Notes: generated by a model not told the origin, from the letters alone. Positions 16,102-25,697 are shown, numbered from the stretch's first letter. The stretch: 64,000 nucleotides of DNA from Halomonas dongshanensis (GCF_024790395.1 NZ_JAJISC010000004.1:392009-456008); one strand, 5' to 3'. Program-made: numbers and translations.

Positions 16102-17067
16102 ATGCTCCGAAGACGCTTTCTACTCGCGGCCGCCTGCACGCCGTTCGCGGCGATATGTTTGCCCACGGCTAGCGTTGCCCAACCGGCATCACCGACCTCT
16201 ACTCCCCCACAGCGGCCACGTTGGGACCAACCTATCGGTCCGACGGTGGCCGATGAGCCTTCCGATTACTACGCCTTCGAGCGCCTCACGTTCGACTCTC
16301 TCGATGGCGAGCGCCACTATCGCGTCTATCTCGGTGTACCGCGCAAACCGGCGCCGCCCGAAGGCTACCCGGTCATCTACATGCTCGATGGCAACGCAGC
16401 GATGGATACCCTAAGCGACCAGGATCTGGCCGAACTCTACGCCGACAACCCGCCCGTACTGGTCGGCATCGGCTACGAGGTGCCTTCACGTCACGACGTC
16501 GTGGCGCGCGCCTTCGACTATACTCCGCCCGTTCTGAACGCAGATGGCTCGGTCGATACCAACATCGAGTACCGTGGCCGCCCCGGTGGCGGCGCCGATC
16601 TTTTCCTCGATGTAATCCAGAACAGCATCCGCCCGGCCATCGAGGCACGCGTTCAGTTAGACCCGACGCGACAGACCCTTTGGGGCCACTCCTTCGGTGG
16701 TTTGTTCACGCTCTATACGCTGATCACCCGGCCGCGCATGTTCCAGCGCTACGTGGCCGGTGATCCATCCGTCGGCAGAGAAGACGATGCTCTACTCCAG
16801 CGCGCGAAAAGCTTTCATGCCGCCGAGGCCCCGGCGGCCACCGTCCGCATATTGGTCGGCCGAGGACGCGCCGAAGCCCCAGAGACGCCGGTCGAGGAGC
16901 CCGTGAGTACGCCGCCACCCGGCCGCGAAGCCACCTTTGCGCTGGTTAACCGCCTGGCCGAAGAAGGCATGGACATCACCTTCCAGGCCTACCCCAGTCA
17001 GAGCCACGGACAGCTCTTCGCTACCTCGCTAAGACCTGCGCTAGCGCTGGCGGCACAACGCCCGTAG
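16102..17067 (+). CDS. Exported alpha/beta hydrolase, IroE/BesA-like siderophore esterase
   Basis: A 321-residue hydrolase of the putative esterase (esterase D/IroE) family. It starts MLRRRFLLAAACTPFAA, an export signal with a twin-arginine look, ending near SVAQ. The nucleophile elbow GHSFGGLF (near residue 198) and a C-terminal SQSHGQLF histidine give the catalytic pair, and YPVIYMLDGNAAMD fits the oxyanion region. IroE and related enzymes cut trilactone siderophores such as enterobactin in the periplasm. No siderophore synthesis or uptake gene lies nearby; a possible Fur box just before the start supports an iron role. A general esterase is the alternative. No clear ribosome site precedes the ATG. 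Confidence 0.75.
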   Translation: MLRRRFLLAAACTPFAAICLPTASVAQPASPTSTPPQRPRWDQPIGPTVADEPSDYYAFERLTFDSLDGERHYRVYLGVPRKPAPPEGYPVIYMLDGNAAMDTLSDQDLAELYADNPPVLVGIGYEVPSRHDVVARAFDYTPPVLNADGSVDTNIEYRGRPGGGADLFLDVIQNSIRPAIEARVQLDPTRQTLWGHSFGGLFTLYTLITRPRMFQRYVAGDPSVGREDDALLQRAKSFHAAEAPAATVRILVGRGRAEAPETPVEEPVSTPPPGREATFALVNRLAEEGMDITFQAYPSQSHGQLFATSLRPALALAAQRP

Positions 17068-17095
17068 CCGTCAGCGACCTGGGGTGGCCGCGCGT

Positions 17096-17109
17096 TTGAT
17101 CTGGGACAA
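17096..17109 (+). promoter_or_regulatory. Anr/FNR-type site upstream of hemN
   Basis: TTGAT, CTGG, GACAA matches the TTGATNNNNATCAA consensus with a perfect left half and a right half off by two bases. It is centred about 84 bases before the hemN start. Oxygen-independent hemN is a known Anr target in pseudomonads, and anr is the next gene. Confidence 0.55.
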
Positions 17110-17186
17110 CGTTTCGGCACCGCTTGCGCACTACCATGATCGGCACTGCGCCAAGGCGCTTAGTTGCCGATTTCCGGAGTTTGCTC

Positions 17187-18605
17187 ATGGTCGCCCCCGC
17201 TGTCGCGTTACCCGCTATCTCTTCACCGGTGTGGGACTCAGAGCTTCTACGCCGCTACGATACTCGCGGCCCGCGCTACACCTCCTACCCTACGGCGTTG
17301 GCGTTTCACGAAGGTTTTGGCCCCGATGCGCTGAGCGAGGCGCTGGCGCGCAGCAATGCCTCCGGGCGCCCGCTCTCGCTCTACGTGCACGTGCCCTTCT
17401 GCCGTAAGATCTGCTTCTACTGCGGCTGCAACAAGATCGCGACTAAAAACACCGCCCTCGCCGAGCCCTATCTCTCCCGACTCGACCGCGAGATGGTGCT
17501 GGCCGCGCGCCATCTGGACACGTCTCGCCCGGTCGAGCAGCTTCACTGGGGCGGTGGAACACCCACCTTTCTCACGCTCGCCCAGATGGGCGATTTGATC
17601 GACCGTCTCGACGCCCGCTTCGGGCTCTCCTCCTCACCCGAGCGCGACTACGCCATCGAGATCGACCCCCGCGAGGCCGACGTGTTCACCTTGCGCCACC
17701 TGCAGTCGCTGGGATTCAACCGGGTGAGTCTCGGGGTGCAGGATCTAGATCCGCAGGTGCAACAAGCGATCAACCGCGTCCAGCCGCGCCAACTGACCGA
17801 AACACTGATGGAGGAGGCCCACCGGCTGGGCTTTCGCTCGCTCAATCTCGATTTGATTTACGGCCTACCGCGCCAGACCGCACAAAGCTTCGCTCGAACC
17901 CTCGAACAGGTCATCGAGCTCAACCCGGCCAGGCTTTCGGTGTTCAACTACGCCCATATGCCCGAGCGTTTTCCGCCCCAGCGGCGCATTCAGGAAGCCG
18001 AGTTGCCTAGTGCCGATGAAAAGCTCGCCATGCTGCAGGCCACCATCGCCCTACTCACCGACGCAGGCTATGTGCATATCGGCATGGACCACTTCGCTCG
18101 CCCCGATGACAGCCTGGCGCTGGCACAACGCCAAGGCACGCTTACGCGTAACTTCCAGGGCTATTCGAGCCACGCCCAGTGCGACCTGCTGGGCCTTGGC
18201 GTGTCGGCCATCTCGCGTATCGACGACGTCTACGCCCAGAACCCGACCGATATGACGCGCTACGCCGATGCCCTCGATGCGGGCAGCCTACCTACCCAGC
18301 GCGGCTTGCGCCTTACCCAGGACGACCTCATCCGCCGTAGCGTCATCGAGCGATTAATGTGCGACATGCGCCTGGACATGGCCGCCGTAGGCGCGCGCTT
18401 TGGCATCGACGCGCCAGCATATTTCGCAGCGGCGCTGGCACGCCTTGCGCCCGCTGAGCGCGACGGCCTCATCGAGTGGCAAGGCGACACGCTCGTCGTT
18501 ACCCAGGGAGGGCGGCTTCTGATTCGCCACCTGGCCATGGCCTTCGATGCACGCCTACCCCATGACGCCCCCAACGCAGCACGTCGCTATTCACGTATCG
18601 TCTAA
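17187..18605 (+). CDS. hemN: Oxygen-independent coproporphyrinogen III oxidase
   Basis: A radical SAM enzyme that decarboxylates coproporphyrinogen III to protoporphyrinogen IX without oxygen in haem synthesis. I place the start at 17187 (472 residues) because CCGGAG lies just before it and the length then fits the family; a longer frame begins 63 bases upstream. The [4Fe-4S] motif CRKICFYCGC occurs near residue 69, preceded by LYVHVPF, with the GGGTPTFL SAM loop and NLDLIYGLPRQT later. The C-terminal HemN domain follows. It lies between the esterase and anr, as in pseudomonads, and carries a possible Anr site upstream. Confidence 0.96.
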   Translation: MVAPAVALPAISSPVWDSELLRRYDTRGPRYTSYPTALAFHEGFGPDALSEALARSNASGRPLSLYVHVPFCRKICFYCGCNKIATKNTALAEPYLSRLDREMVLAARHLDTSRPVEQLHWGGGTPTFLTLAQMGDLIDRLDARFGLSSSPERDYAIEIDPREADVFTLRHLQSLGFNRVSLGVQDLDPQVQQAINRVQPRQLTETLMEEAHRLGFRSLNLDLIYGLPRQTAQSFARTLEQVIELNPARLSVFNYAHMPERFPPQRRIQEAELPSADEKLAMLQATIALLTDAGYVHIGMDHFARPDDSLALAQRQGTLTRNFQGYSSHAQCDLLGLGVSAISRIDDVYAQNPTDMTRYADALDAGSLPTQRGLRLTQDDLIRRSVIERLMCDMRLDMAAVGARFGIDAPAYFAAALARLAPAERDGLIEWQGDTLVVTQGGRLLIRHLAMAFDARLPHDAPNAARRYSRIV

Positions 18606-18695
18606 CGTGACTTTGGTAGCAAGTTGTAACCATGGGCGACGATGGCTTGTTTCGCCATTGAGGATTTCCACATAATGCAAGGAGATACCCCACCG

Positions 18696-19454
18696 ATGGA
18701 GGAGTTCATGGCCTCACCCGTAAGCCGCCGTTCCCTGCTTCACGAGACGCGCTGTCAAACCTGTAGCCTGAGTTCGCTCTGCTTGCCGTTGGCGCTGGAG
18801 CTCGAAGACATGGATCATTTCGAGGCGATCATCCGCAGGCGGGCGCCGCTGAAAAAGGGTGAGCCGCTGTTTCGTCAGGGGGATACGTTCACCAGCGTTT
18901 ACGCGGTACGCTCGGGCAGCCTCAAGCAGACCACCACCGAGGGCAACGGCAGTGACCAGTTGACCAACTTCTATCTGCCCAGTGAGCTGGTGGGGCTCGA
19001 CGGTATCGATGAAGAGCGCTATCCGGGAAGCGTGGTGGCACTAGAAACCACCACCGTGTGCGAGATTCCCTTCGACCGCCTAGACAGCCTCTCCGAGGAG
19101 CTGCCTGAGCTGCGCACCCAGCTTTACCGCAGCATGAGCAAGGAGCTGCGCGATGATCGGCGCATGATGCGTCTACTCTCGCGCAAGACGGCGGACCAGC
19201 GTCTGGCGAGCTTTCTGCTCACCCTTTCAGAGCGCTTTCGCCGCCGCGGCTACTCGCCTTACAGCTTCCGGCTGTCGATGGCCCGCGCCGACATCGGTAA
19301 CTACCTGGGGCTCGCGGTGGAGACGGTCAGCCGTATCCTGAGCCGCTTTCAGGGCCAGGAGGTGGTGGCCGTCTCGGGACGTGAAGTCAATATCCTCGAC
19401 ATGCAGCGGTTGACTCGCCTTGCCGAGGAGGAGGAACTCGGCGCTACACGTTGA
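18696..19454 (+). CDS. anr: FNR/Anr-type oxygen-sensing transcription regulator
   Basis: A CRP-FNR family regulator that holds an oxygen-labile [4Fe-4S] cluster. I chose the ATG at 18696 (252 residues) because AAGGAG lies upstream and because it numbers the cluster cysteines as C20, C23, C29 and C122, the same as in E. coli FNR. The sensor domain has [11 protein letters not shown]; the helix-turn-helix near residues 195-222 reads [21 protein letters not shown], where the E--SR recognition residues specify TTGAT sites. It activates anaerobic or microaerobic genes, probably including hemN just upstream. The last 11 bases overlap the convergent ttcA. Confidence 0.95.
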   Translation: MEEFMASPVSRRSLLHETRCQTCSLSSLCLPLALELEDMDHFEAIIRRRAPLKKGEPLFRQGDTFTSVYAVRSGSLKQTTTEGNGSDQLTNFYLPSELVGLDGIDEERYPGSVVALETTTVCEIPFDRLDSLSEELPELRTQLYRSMSKELRDDRRMMRLLSRKTADQRLASFLLTLSERFRRRGYSPYSFRLSMARADIGNYLGLAVETVSRILSRFQGQEVVAVSGREVNILDMQRLTRLAEEEELGATR

Positions 19455-20394
19455 ACGCCTGAATACGACTGGCCAGAAGCTCGGCCTGCTTGGCTTCGAG
19501 CCCTTCGAAGTCGAACAGCGCCCGGTCGGCAAGCTGTGAGGGCGCCACGTTACTGACCGCTTTGAACATGCTCTCAAGCCGTCCTGGATGCTTCTTGTCC
19601 CACTCCGCCAACATCTCCTTGACCACCTGACGCTGCAGGTTAGGCTGCGAACCACAGAGATTGCACGGAATGATGGGAAACGCCATGAGCCGGGCGAACT
19701 CGGCGATATCCGCCTCCTTACAGTAGGCCAGCGGGCGAATGACGATGTTCTTGCCGTCGTCGGAGAGCAGCTTGGGCGGCATGGCCTTGAGCGTGCCGCC
19801 GAAGAACATGTTGAGAAACAGCGTTTCGAGGATGTCTTCGCGGTGGTGCCCCAGCGCAATCTTGGTCGCCCCAATCTCCTCGGCATAGCCGTAGAGCGAG
19901 CCCCGACGCAGGCGCGAGCAGAGCGCACAGGTAGTCTTGCCTTCGGGGGTCTTCTCCTTGACCACCGAGTAGGTATCGCGCTCGAGAATGTGGTACTCGA
20001 CGTCCAAGCCATCGAGATAGGCAGGCAGGACATGCTCGGGAAATCCCGGCTGTTTCTGATCCAGATTGACCGCCACCAGCGAAAAGTTGACCGGTGCATT
20101 GCGCTGCAGGTTGCGCAGGATTTCGAGCATGGTGTAGCTGTCTTTGCCGCCGGAGAGGCAGACCATGACCCGGTCGCCTTCGTCGATCATCCGGTAATCG
20201 ATAATGGCATTGCCCACCTCGCGCCGCAGACGCTTTTGCAACTTGTTGAATTCGCGCTTCTGTTTGGCATCGCCAAGGTCGGGCGCGACGGCGGCGGCGG
20301 CATCCGCGAAAGACGCAGACGCCGCGGGGTCGAAGTGGTCGAGGTGATGCATGATTAGTGCTGCCCGTGGTGGTATCGGTGGAGAGGGCGCCAT
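19444..20394 (-). CDS. ttcA: tRNA 2-thiocytidine(32) synthetase TtcA
   Basis: A 316-residue PP-loop ATPase that thiolates cytidine 32 of tRNAs. The adenylation motif [12 protein letters not shown] lies near residue 80, and the cluster cysteines are in CALCSRL and CNLCGSQP, the CxxC pairs that hold the [4Fe-4S] cluster. [20 protein letters not shown] is the usual strong family block. GGAG lies about 10 bases before the ATG at 20394; a second ATG 14 codons inside, at 20352, is the alternative. The gene is convergent with anr and overlaps it. Confidence 0.95.
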   Translation of the reverse strand: MAPSPPIPPRAALIMHHLDHFDPAASASFADAAAAVAPDLGDAKQKREFNKLQKRLRREVGNAIIDYRMIDEGDRVMVCLSGGKDSYTMLEILRNLQRNAPVNFSLVAVNLDQKQPGFPEHVLPAYLDGLDVEYHILERDTYSVVKEKTPEGKTTCALCSRLRRGSLYGYAEEIGATKIALGHHREDILETLFLNMFFGGTLKAMPPKLLSDDGKNIVIRPLAYCKEADIAEFARLMAFPIIPCNLCGSQPNLQRQVVKEMLAEWDKKHPGRLESMFKAVSNVAPSQLADRALFDFEGLEAKQAELLASRIQAFNV

Positions 20395-20472
20395 TCTAGC
20401 AATACTCCAAGGCGACTCCCAGCCCCGTACATCGCGCGTTGCACACCTCTTTCACCTCTCTGCCTAGCTGCC

Positions 20473-21117
20473 TTAGCGGCGCGATAGCCGCTGAAAGCAC
20501 AGGTACAAAAGCGCCGCTGCCACGGCCTCTCGACGCAGGTCGTATGACGGCGCATCGTCGACCTGCCAGCATGCGAGCGCCGTGGTGAAATCAGTAGTGG
20601 CGTCTACGTGCGGATGTAAGCGCCGCAGATAGCGCTGATGCAGCGCGGCAAGATCCACCCGCGCATTGGGCAGCTCGAACCCCAGCGAGCGACGAAGCCT
20701 CGGAGACAACGCCGCCAGCCCCTGCCCTAACTGCCACCCCACCAGCGGGCGGTTACCGATGAATTCGGCAAGGGTGGCAAAACTCGAACGGTTCCCCGGT
20801 ACGACCGCATCCGGCGCGTAGAGCAGTTCATGGCGGCGCTGCATCGGGCAAGGCGCAGGCGTTACGTCGTCGGTTAGCGTCACCACCCACGAACGACTGG
20901 TCATGATGCGCTGCCCGCGCGCGATGATCGCCGCAAGCGTTACCGCAGGCGTAGTGGAGGAGACGGGCGTTGCGTTAGTGCCTAGGCGCCATGCCAGCGC
21001 TACCCACTCATCGCCCAAGTAGGGCTGGAAGAGCCAGGCGTATGGAGTAGCGGCTGTACGGCGTCTGTCACGCTCGCGCCGCACGGCGCGGCGCAGGGGG
21101 TCGATCCATCGCTGCAT
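20473..21117 (-). CDS. DnaQ-like exonuclease-fold protein lacking the DEDDh residues
   Basis: A 214-residue protein sitting where relatives encode a 3'-5' exonuclease beside a DUF294 protein. The fold can be traced: SWVVTLTDDV occupies the place of the ExoI block (normally a DxETTGL pattern), FIGNRPLVGWQLGQGLAAL that of ExoII (normally VGHNxxFD), and YDLRREAVAAALLYL that of ExoIII (normally HxALxDAxATA). In each the catalytic acid or histidine is gone. It is thus probably inactive as a nuclease and may act as a binding or regulatory partner. The trace is by eye and needs a profile search. It lies 158 bp downstream of the DUF294 gene on the same strand. Confidence 0.6.
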   Translation of the reverse strand: MQRWIDPLRRAVRRERDRRRTAATPYAWLFQPYLGDEWVALAWRLGTNATPVSSTTPAVTLAAIIARGQRIMTSRSWVVTLTDDVTPAPCPMQRRHELLYAPDAVVPGNRSSFATLAEFIGNRPLVGWQLGQGLAALSPRLRRSLGFELPNARVDLAALHQRYLRRLHPHVDATTDFTTALACWQVDDAPSYDLRREAVAAALLYLCFQRLSRR

Positions 21118-21275
21118 GCTATTTCATTCCCTTTGTCATTTCCTGCACGATTCCTTGTGCCATCGCTATTTCCAACTGCGCATTCCAACTGTTCATTCCA
21201 ACTATCAATTTCGACTACTAAGCATCGCGTAGGTCGCCTTGGCGCCTGGCAGCGAAAAACGTTCTGTACGACAGC

Positions 21276-23093
21276 TCAGGTGTACTCCAGGTGATAGCGG
21301 TGCGAGAGCCGCTGTTTGAAATCCTTGACGATATGAAGCGCCTCACGCAGCAGGTCGCGCTCCAGTGACGAGAGCTCCTGAACCACGACCTGGTTGCTCG
21401 CGGCGACCTCCTCACCCACCTCCAAGCGTGCGAGCTGTTGGCGTAGGCGCAGCTCGGCAAATAGCGCCAGCGCCTCACCGAGGTCATCGGCGAAGCGTCG
21501 GTTCAGGCGGCCATCCTCGGCCAGCGCCTCCAACCGCGCCAGCGTCGACGTGGCGGCGATACGCCGCTCCAACGCCAGGGTACGCACGCCGTGAACGATG
21601 GGAAAAATGCCGCCCTTCTTGATATCGATGCCGTGCTGGGGCTTTTTCAGCGAGCCAAACAGCGTCAGCGGCGTCGAGAAGCGCAGCGCCGCCCGGGCAA
21701 AGTGCGATAGCAGCAGCTCGTCATGCGCGCAGCGCTCGAAAAGCTCCTCACGCACGCACTCAAGAAGATCCGCTCGACCCGCGACGGCGCTGGCATCGAG
21801 CAAAATGGCGAGTTTCATTAGGCTGTCGCCGTCGCGAAGGCTCGCCCACTTGGCGATGTTGCCTTTCCAGGTCGTCACGCTACCTACCCACTCAGGATTG
21901 GAGACCATGATGTTGCCGGGGCACGGTGGGTACCCCAACGCGATTAGCGTTTGGGTGAGGCGCGCCATGTCCTGCTCGATGTTGGACCACTGCGCGCCAT
22001 CGTCGAGAATCAGCGCGTTGTCTTGGTCGGTCTTGAGGATCTGTTCACCGCGACCTTCGCTGCCCATCACTACGAGGCAGCTGTCATCGTCGTGACGTTT
22101 GTCGACGGTAAAGGCCCAGGCTTTTTCGACGATACGGCCGTTGAGCGCCGCCAGAAGGTCCATGGCGAAAGGCAGCTTGACGCCCTGGGCCATTAGCGCT
22201 CTGACCAGCTCTGGCATACGCTGGCTGGCAGCGGCCAAGGCATCGAGATCGCTCGCCTGTTCAAGCTGTAAGCTGACTACGTAGCTACGGCTGGAGAAGT
22301 AGCTCAGCACATCGGTCAACTCGACCACGCCCACGACCTTGTCTGCCTCGACGACCACTACCCGCGCCACCTGATGCCGGGTCATGCGCACCAGCGCCTC
22401 GAACAGATACTGCTGGGGGGTAACGGTGACCAAGTCCGGTTGGGCTACCTGGCCAAGCGATACCGTTGCCGAGAGCCGCTGCTCGATCAGCGCATTGAGC
22501 AGATCGGTCTTGGTGACCATGCCAGGCAGCCTGTCGCCCTCGACGAGCAGGCTATCGGCGTGGCACGCGTTGAGCTGGCGAACGGCTTGCTCGATGGTGG
22601 CCGTTGCCGCCAGCACCAGGGGTTCGCGCATGCACTCGCCCACCTTGGCCAGCATGAAACCCGCCATGGTGACGCCCGCGTCGGCGCGCTTTTGCGTTAG
22701 CAGCTGAGCCTTGTGCGCCAGCGACTGACGAAAGAAGTCGTGAAACGCCGGGTAGTGTTTGCACAGCTGCTGAAACAGGGCTTTAGGCAATAGATAACAC
22801 AGGCACTCCCGCTCGGCCTGGAAACGATAGCGGCTGGTACCGTTAATGATACTGATGGCACCGAAGAGATCGCCTTCGGTGTAGTGGCCAATGCGCACCG
22901 CCTCCTGGGGCGCGGTATCGAGCTCGGCCACCTCGCCACGGTGAACGAGAAAAACGGCTTCTCCCGCCTGCCCCGCTTCGAGGATGATTTCCCCCGGTTC
23001 GAAGTAGGCCAGATCAAGGCCTCGACAGAGCTGATCGCGCCCGGCATCGTCGAGCAGCGCAAAGGGCAACTGGGCAGCATCCAGCTCGACCAT
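21276..23093 (-). CDS. Cyclic-nucleotide-binding, CBS and DUF294 nucleotidyltransferase-like protein
   Basis: About 605 residues from the ATG at 23093, chosen because AAGGAG lies 6 bases upstream. Domains in order: a cNMP-binding beta-roll at about 10-125 (EPGEIILEAGQAGEAVFLVHRG), a pair of CBS domains at about 150-270 (LVEGDRLPGMVTKTDLL and VEADKVVGVVELTDVL), a GlnD-like nucleotidyltransferase domain with GSEGRGEQILKTDQDNAL near 345-365, and a helical DUF294 C-terminal region. Such proteins often neighbour acetate symporter and acs genes, as here, and are thought to sense nucleotides and control carbon metabolism, although the modified target is not known. It is divergent from the DUF4212/symporter genes. 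Confidence 0.88.
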   Translation of the reverse strand: MVELDAAQLPFALLDDAGRDQLCRGLDLAYFEPGEIILEAGQAGEAVFLVHRGEVAELDTAPQEAVRIGHYTEGDLFGAISIINGTSRYRFQAERECLCYLLPKALFQQLCKHYPAFHDFFRQSLAHKAQLLTQKRADAGVTMAGFMLAKVGECMREPLVLAATATIEQAVRQLNACHADSLLVEGDRLPGMVTKTDLLNALIEQRLSATVSLGQVAQPDLVTVTPQQYLFEALVRMTRHQVARVVVVEADKVVGVVELTDVLSYFSSRSYVVSLQLEQASDLDALAAASQRMPELVRALMAQGVKLPFAMDLLAALNGRIVEKAWAFTVDKRHDDDSCLVVMGSEGRGEQILKTDQDNALILDDGAQWSNIEQDMARLTQTLIALGYPPCPGNIMVSNPEWVGSVTTWKGNIAKWASLRDGDSLMKLAILLDASAVAGRADLLECVREELFERCAHDELLLSHFARAALRFSTPLTLFGSLKKPQHGIDIKKGGIFPIVHGVRTLALERRIAATSTLARLEALAEDGRLNRRFADDLGEALALFAELRLRQQLARLEVGEEVAASNQVVVQELSSLERDLLREALHIVKDFKQRLSHRYHLEYT

Positions 23094-23635
23094 CGATGGC
23101 TCCTTTTTACTAAGCGACCAAAGTCGATAAGACAAAAGCCGCTAATAAAAAAGCAGCCAACAGTTAGACCAAAAGACTGAAAAACGCGCTAAGGCGTCGC
23201 TTTATAGAACCTAGCAACCTTCGCTTTCCCACAACACTTAGACCATCGTCACAGTTGCCATATGGCATCCAAAAGGGACTGGGCTAAAGTTGACTACCCG
23301 CCTTCATTTCAGTGACTTAAAATTCACCACCATGATCATCCATCGCGACCAAAGGCTATATCTCGCGACGAAAGGATATGTCAAAAAGACTCATCAATAC
23401 CAAAGTATGGGATTCCTTTTCAGCATTTATTTACCACTATTAAACCAACACTCTGGAAAGGAATAAAAACCATCAAAACCCATCGTCTCCAAAAACCAAT
23501 AAACGTAAGTTAAGAGCAATCCAGATAAACGTTACTTAACGACGCAGCATCAACGGGCAGTAGCCAAATGCTCATCTTACTTCAGACCCACTCGCTTTAT
23601 TTTTCCGACCCAAACAACAACTGGAGAGCGACACC
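23094..23635. other. Long AT-rich divergent promoter region of the acetate uptake genes
   Basis: A 540-base gap between the DUF294 gene and the divergent DUF4212/symporter operon, clearly richer in A and T than the genes on either side. I find no coding frame with a ribosome site. It presumably holds promoters and binding sites for both units, but no site is strong enough to name. Confidence 0.5.
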
Positions 23636-23896
23636 ATGACCGAAGAAACTCCCAACGCCGCCGCCTACTGGCGTGCCAACGTCCGTTTGATCATCGGCTG
23701 CCTAGCGGTCTGGGCCTTCGTTTCCTACGGCTGCGCCATTGCCTTTCGACCGTTTCTGGCCAGCATCACCGTTGGAGGCACTGATCTGGGCTTCTGGTTC
23801 GCCCAGCAAGGATCGATTCTGACCTTCATCGTGCTGATCTTCTTCTACGCCTGGAGAATGAATCAGCTCGACAAGAAATTCGGCCTGGGAGAGTAA
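23636..23896 (+). CDS. DUF4212 small membrane partner of the acetate symporter
   Basis: An 86-residue protein with two membrane helices (about 18-40 and 52-75), YWRANVRLIIGCLAVWAFVS near the start and a short charged tail. DUF4212 proteins are encoded directly before VC_2705-type cation/acetate symporters and are thought to be their small subunit. The stop is 4 bp before the symporter start, so the two are co-translated. CTGGAGAG lies before the ATG. Confidence 0.92.
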   Translation: MTEETPNAAAYWRANVRLIIGCLAVWAFVSYGCAIAFRPFLASITVGGTDLGFWFAQQGSILTFIVLIFFYAWRMNQLDKKFGLGE

Positions 23897-23900
23897 GTCC

Positions 23901-25697
23901 ATGAGCCAGTTTGCTATCAACCTGTTGTTCGTCGGCGCCTCCTTCGCGCTCTATATCGGCATCGCGATATGGGCACGCGCGGGCTCCACCAAGGACTTCT
24001 ATGTTGCCGGGGGCGGTGTTCACCCCATCACCAACGGTATGGCGACAGCCGCCGACTGGATGTCGGCGGCGTCGTTCATCTCCATGGCCGGACTGATCGC
24101 CTCCGGTGGCTACGCCAACTCCACCTACCTGATGGGCTGGACCGGAGGCTTCGTTATCCTCGCCATGCTGCTTGCGCCCTACCTGCGTAAGTTCGGTAAA
24201 TTCACCGTCCCCGACTTCATCGGCGACCGCTTCTATAGCCGTACCGCTCGCATAGTGGCCGTCGTATGCTTGATCATCGCCTCGGTGACCTACGTCATCG
24301 GCCAGATGACCGGTGCTGGCGTTGCCTTCTCGCGCTTTCTCGAGGTGCCCAGCACTTGGGGTATCTGGATCGCGGCGGGCATCGTCTTCTTGTATGCCGT
24401 ATTTGGTGGCATGAAGGGCATCACTTACACCCAGGTGGCGCAGTACATCGTCCTGATCGTCGCCTACACCATTCCGGCCGTGTTCATCGCCATGCAACTG
24501 ACCGGCAACCCGATCCCGATGTTCGGCATGTTCAGCACGCATTCGGAGTCTGGCGTGCCGCTACTGCAGAAGCTGGACGACGTGGTGGTAGCGCTGGGCT
24601 TCCAGGACTACACCGCTGACGTGGACAACAAGCTCAACATGCTGCTGTTCACCCTATCGCTGATGATCGGTACTGCCGGGCTTCCCCACGTCATCATCCG
24701 CTTTTTCACCGTACCGAAAGTGGCCGATGCGCGCTGGTCGGCGGGCTGGGCGCTGGTGTTCATCGCCCTGCTCTACCTCACTGCTCCAGCGGTCGCCTCC
24801 ATGGCACGGCTTAATCTGATGACCACGGTCTACCCCGAACTCACGGGTCAGGTCGAGAACTACGAAGACGCCGCTGCCGAGCCGATTCTCTATGAAGATC
24901 GACCCGAGTGGTTCCGCACCTGGGAAGACACCGGTTTGATCGTCTTCAACGACCTGAACGACGACGGCCGTATCCAGTTCTACAACGATGCCAACCCTGG
25001 CTTCACCGGCACTGCCGAGGAGCGCGGCTGGGCGGGCAACGAGCTGACCGTCAACAACGACATTCTGGTACTCGCCAATCCCGAGATCGCCAATCTGCCC
25101 GGCTGGGTGGTGGGCCTGATCGCGGCGGGCGGTATCGCAGCGGCGCTTTCGACCGCAGCGGGGCTTCTGCTCGCTATCTCGTCAGCCATCAGTCACGATC
25201 TGATCAAAAACACCATCAACCCCAACATCAGCGAGAAAAAAGAGATGCTCGCCGCGCGGATCTCCATGGGCGGTGCCATCTTGCTGGCCACTTACCTTGG
25301 TTTGAACCCGCCTGGGTTCGCAGCGCAAACCGTGGCCCTGGCCTTCGGTATCGCCGCAGCATCGCTCTTCCCAGTGCTGATGATGGGGATCTTCTCCACT
25401 CGCATGAACAGCGCAGGCGCGATCTGCGGCATGCTGGCGGGCCTGATCGCCACCCTGCTCTACATCTTCACCTACCTGGGCTGGTTCTTCATTCCTGGCA
25501 CCAACATGCTGCCCAACACGCCGGAGAACTGGTTCATCGGTATCTCACCGCTCTCCTTCGGTGCTGTCGGTGCGCTGATCAACTTCGCGGTGGCCTTCGC
25601 GGTCTCCCGCGTTACCGCGCCGCCGCCCAAGGAAATTCAGATGCTGGTAGAAAGCGTGCGCTACCCGAAAGGGGCTGGTGCGGCCATCGACCACTAA
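23901..25697 (+). CDS. Sodium:solute symporter, cation/acetate type (VC_2705 subfamily)
   Basis: A 598-residue SSS-family carrier with about 13 membrane helices. Typical segments are KDFYVAGGGVHPITNGMATA, which precedes ADWMSAASFISMAGL, then FTVPDFIGDRFYS, and FFTVPKVADARWSAGWALV. Between helices, about residues 310-395, it has a long hydrophilic insert including DLNDDGRIQ (from D351), which resembles a calcium EF-hand loop but ends in Asn rather than Glu. The link to the DUF4212 gene, the hybrid kinase and acs supports acetate or another short carboxylate as substrate. Pyruvate or propionate are alternatives. Confidence 0.92.
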   Translation: MSQFAINLLFVGASFALYIGIAIWARAGSTKDFYVAGGGVHPITNGMATAADWMSAASFISMAGLIASGGYANSTYLMGWTGGFVILAMLLAPYLRKFGKFTVPDFIGDRFYSRTARIVAVVCLIIASVTYVIGQMTGAGVAFSRFLEVPSTWGIWIAAGIVFLYAVFGGMKGITYTQVAQYIVLIVAYTIPAVFIAMQLTGNPIPMFGMFSTHSESGVPLLQKLDDVVVALGFQDYTADVDNKLNMLLFTLSLMIGTAGLPHVIIRFFTVPKVADARWSAGWALVFIALLYLTAPAVASMARLNLMTTVYPELTGQVENYEDAAAEPILYEDRPEWFRTWEDTGLIVFNDLNDDGRIQFYNDANPGFTGTAEERGWAGNELTVNNDILVLANPEIANLPGWVVGLIAAGGIAAALSTAAGLLLAISSAISHDLIKNTINPNISEKKEMLAARISMGGAILLATYLGLNPPGFAAQTVALAFGIAAASLFPVLMMGIFSTRMNSAGAICGMLAGLIATLLYIFTYLGWFFIPGTNMLPNTPENWFIGISPLSFGAVGALINFAVAFAVSRVTAPPPKEIQMLVESVRYPKGAGAAIDH

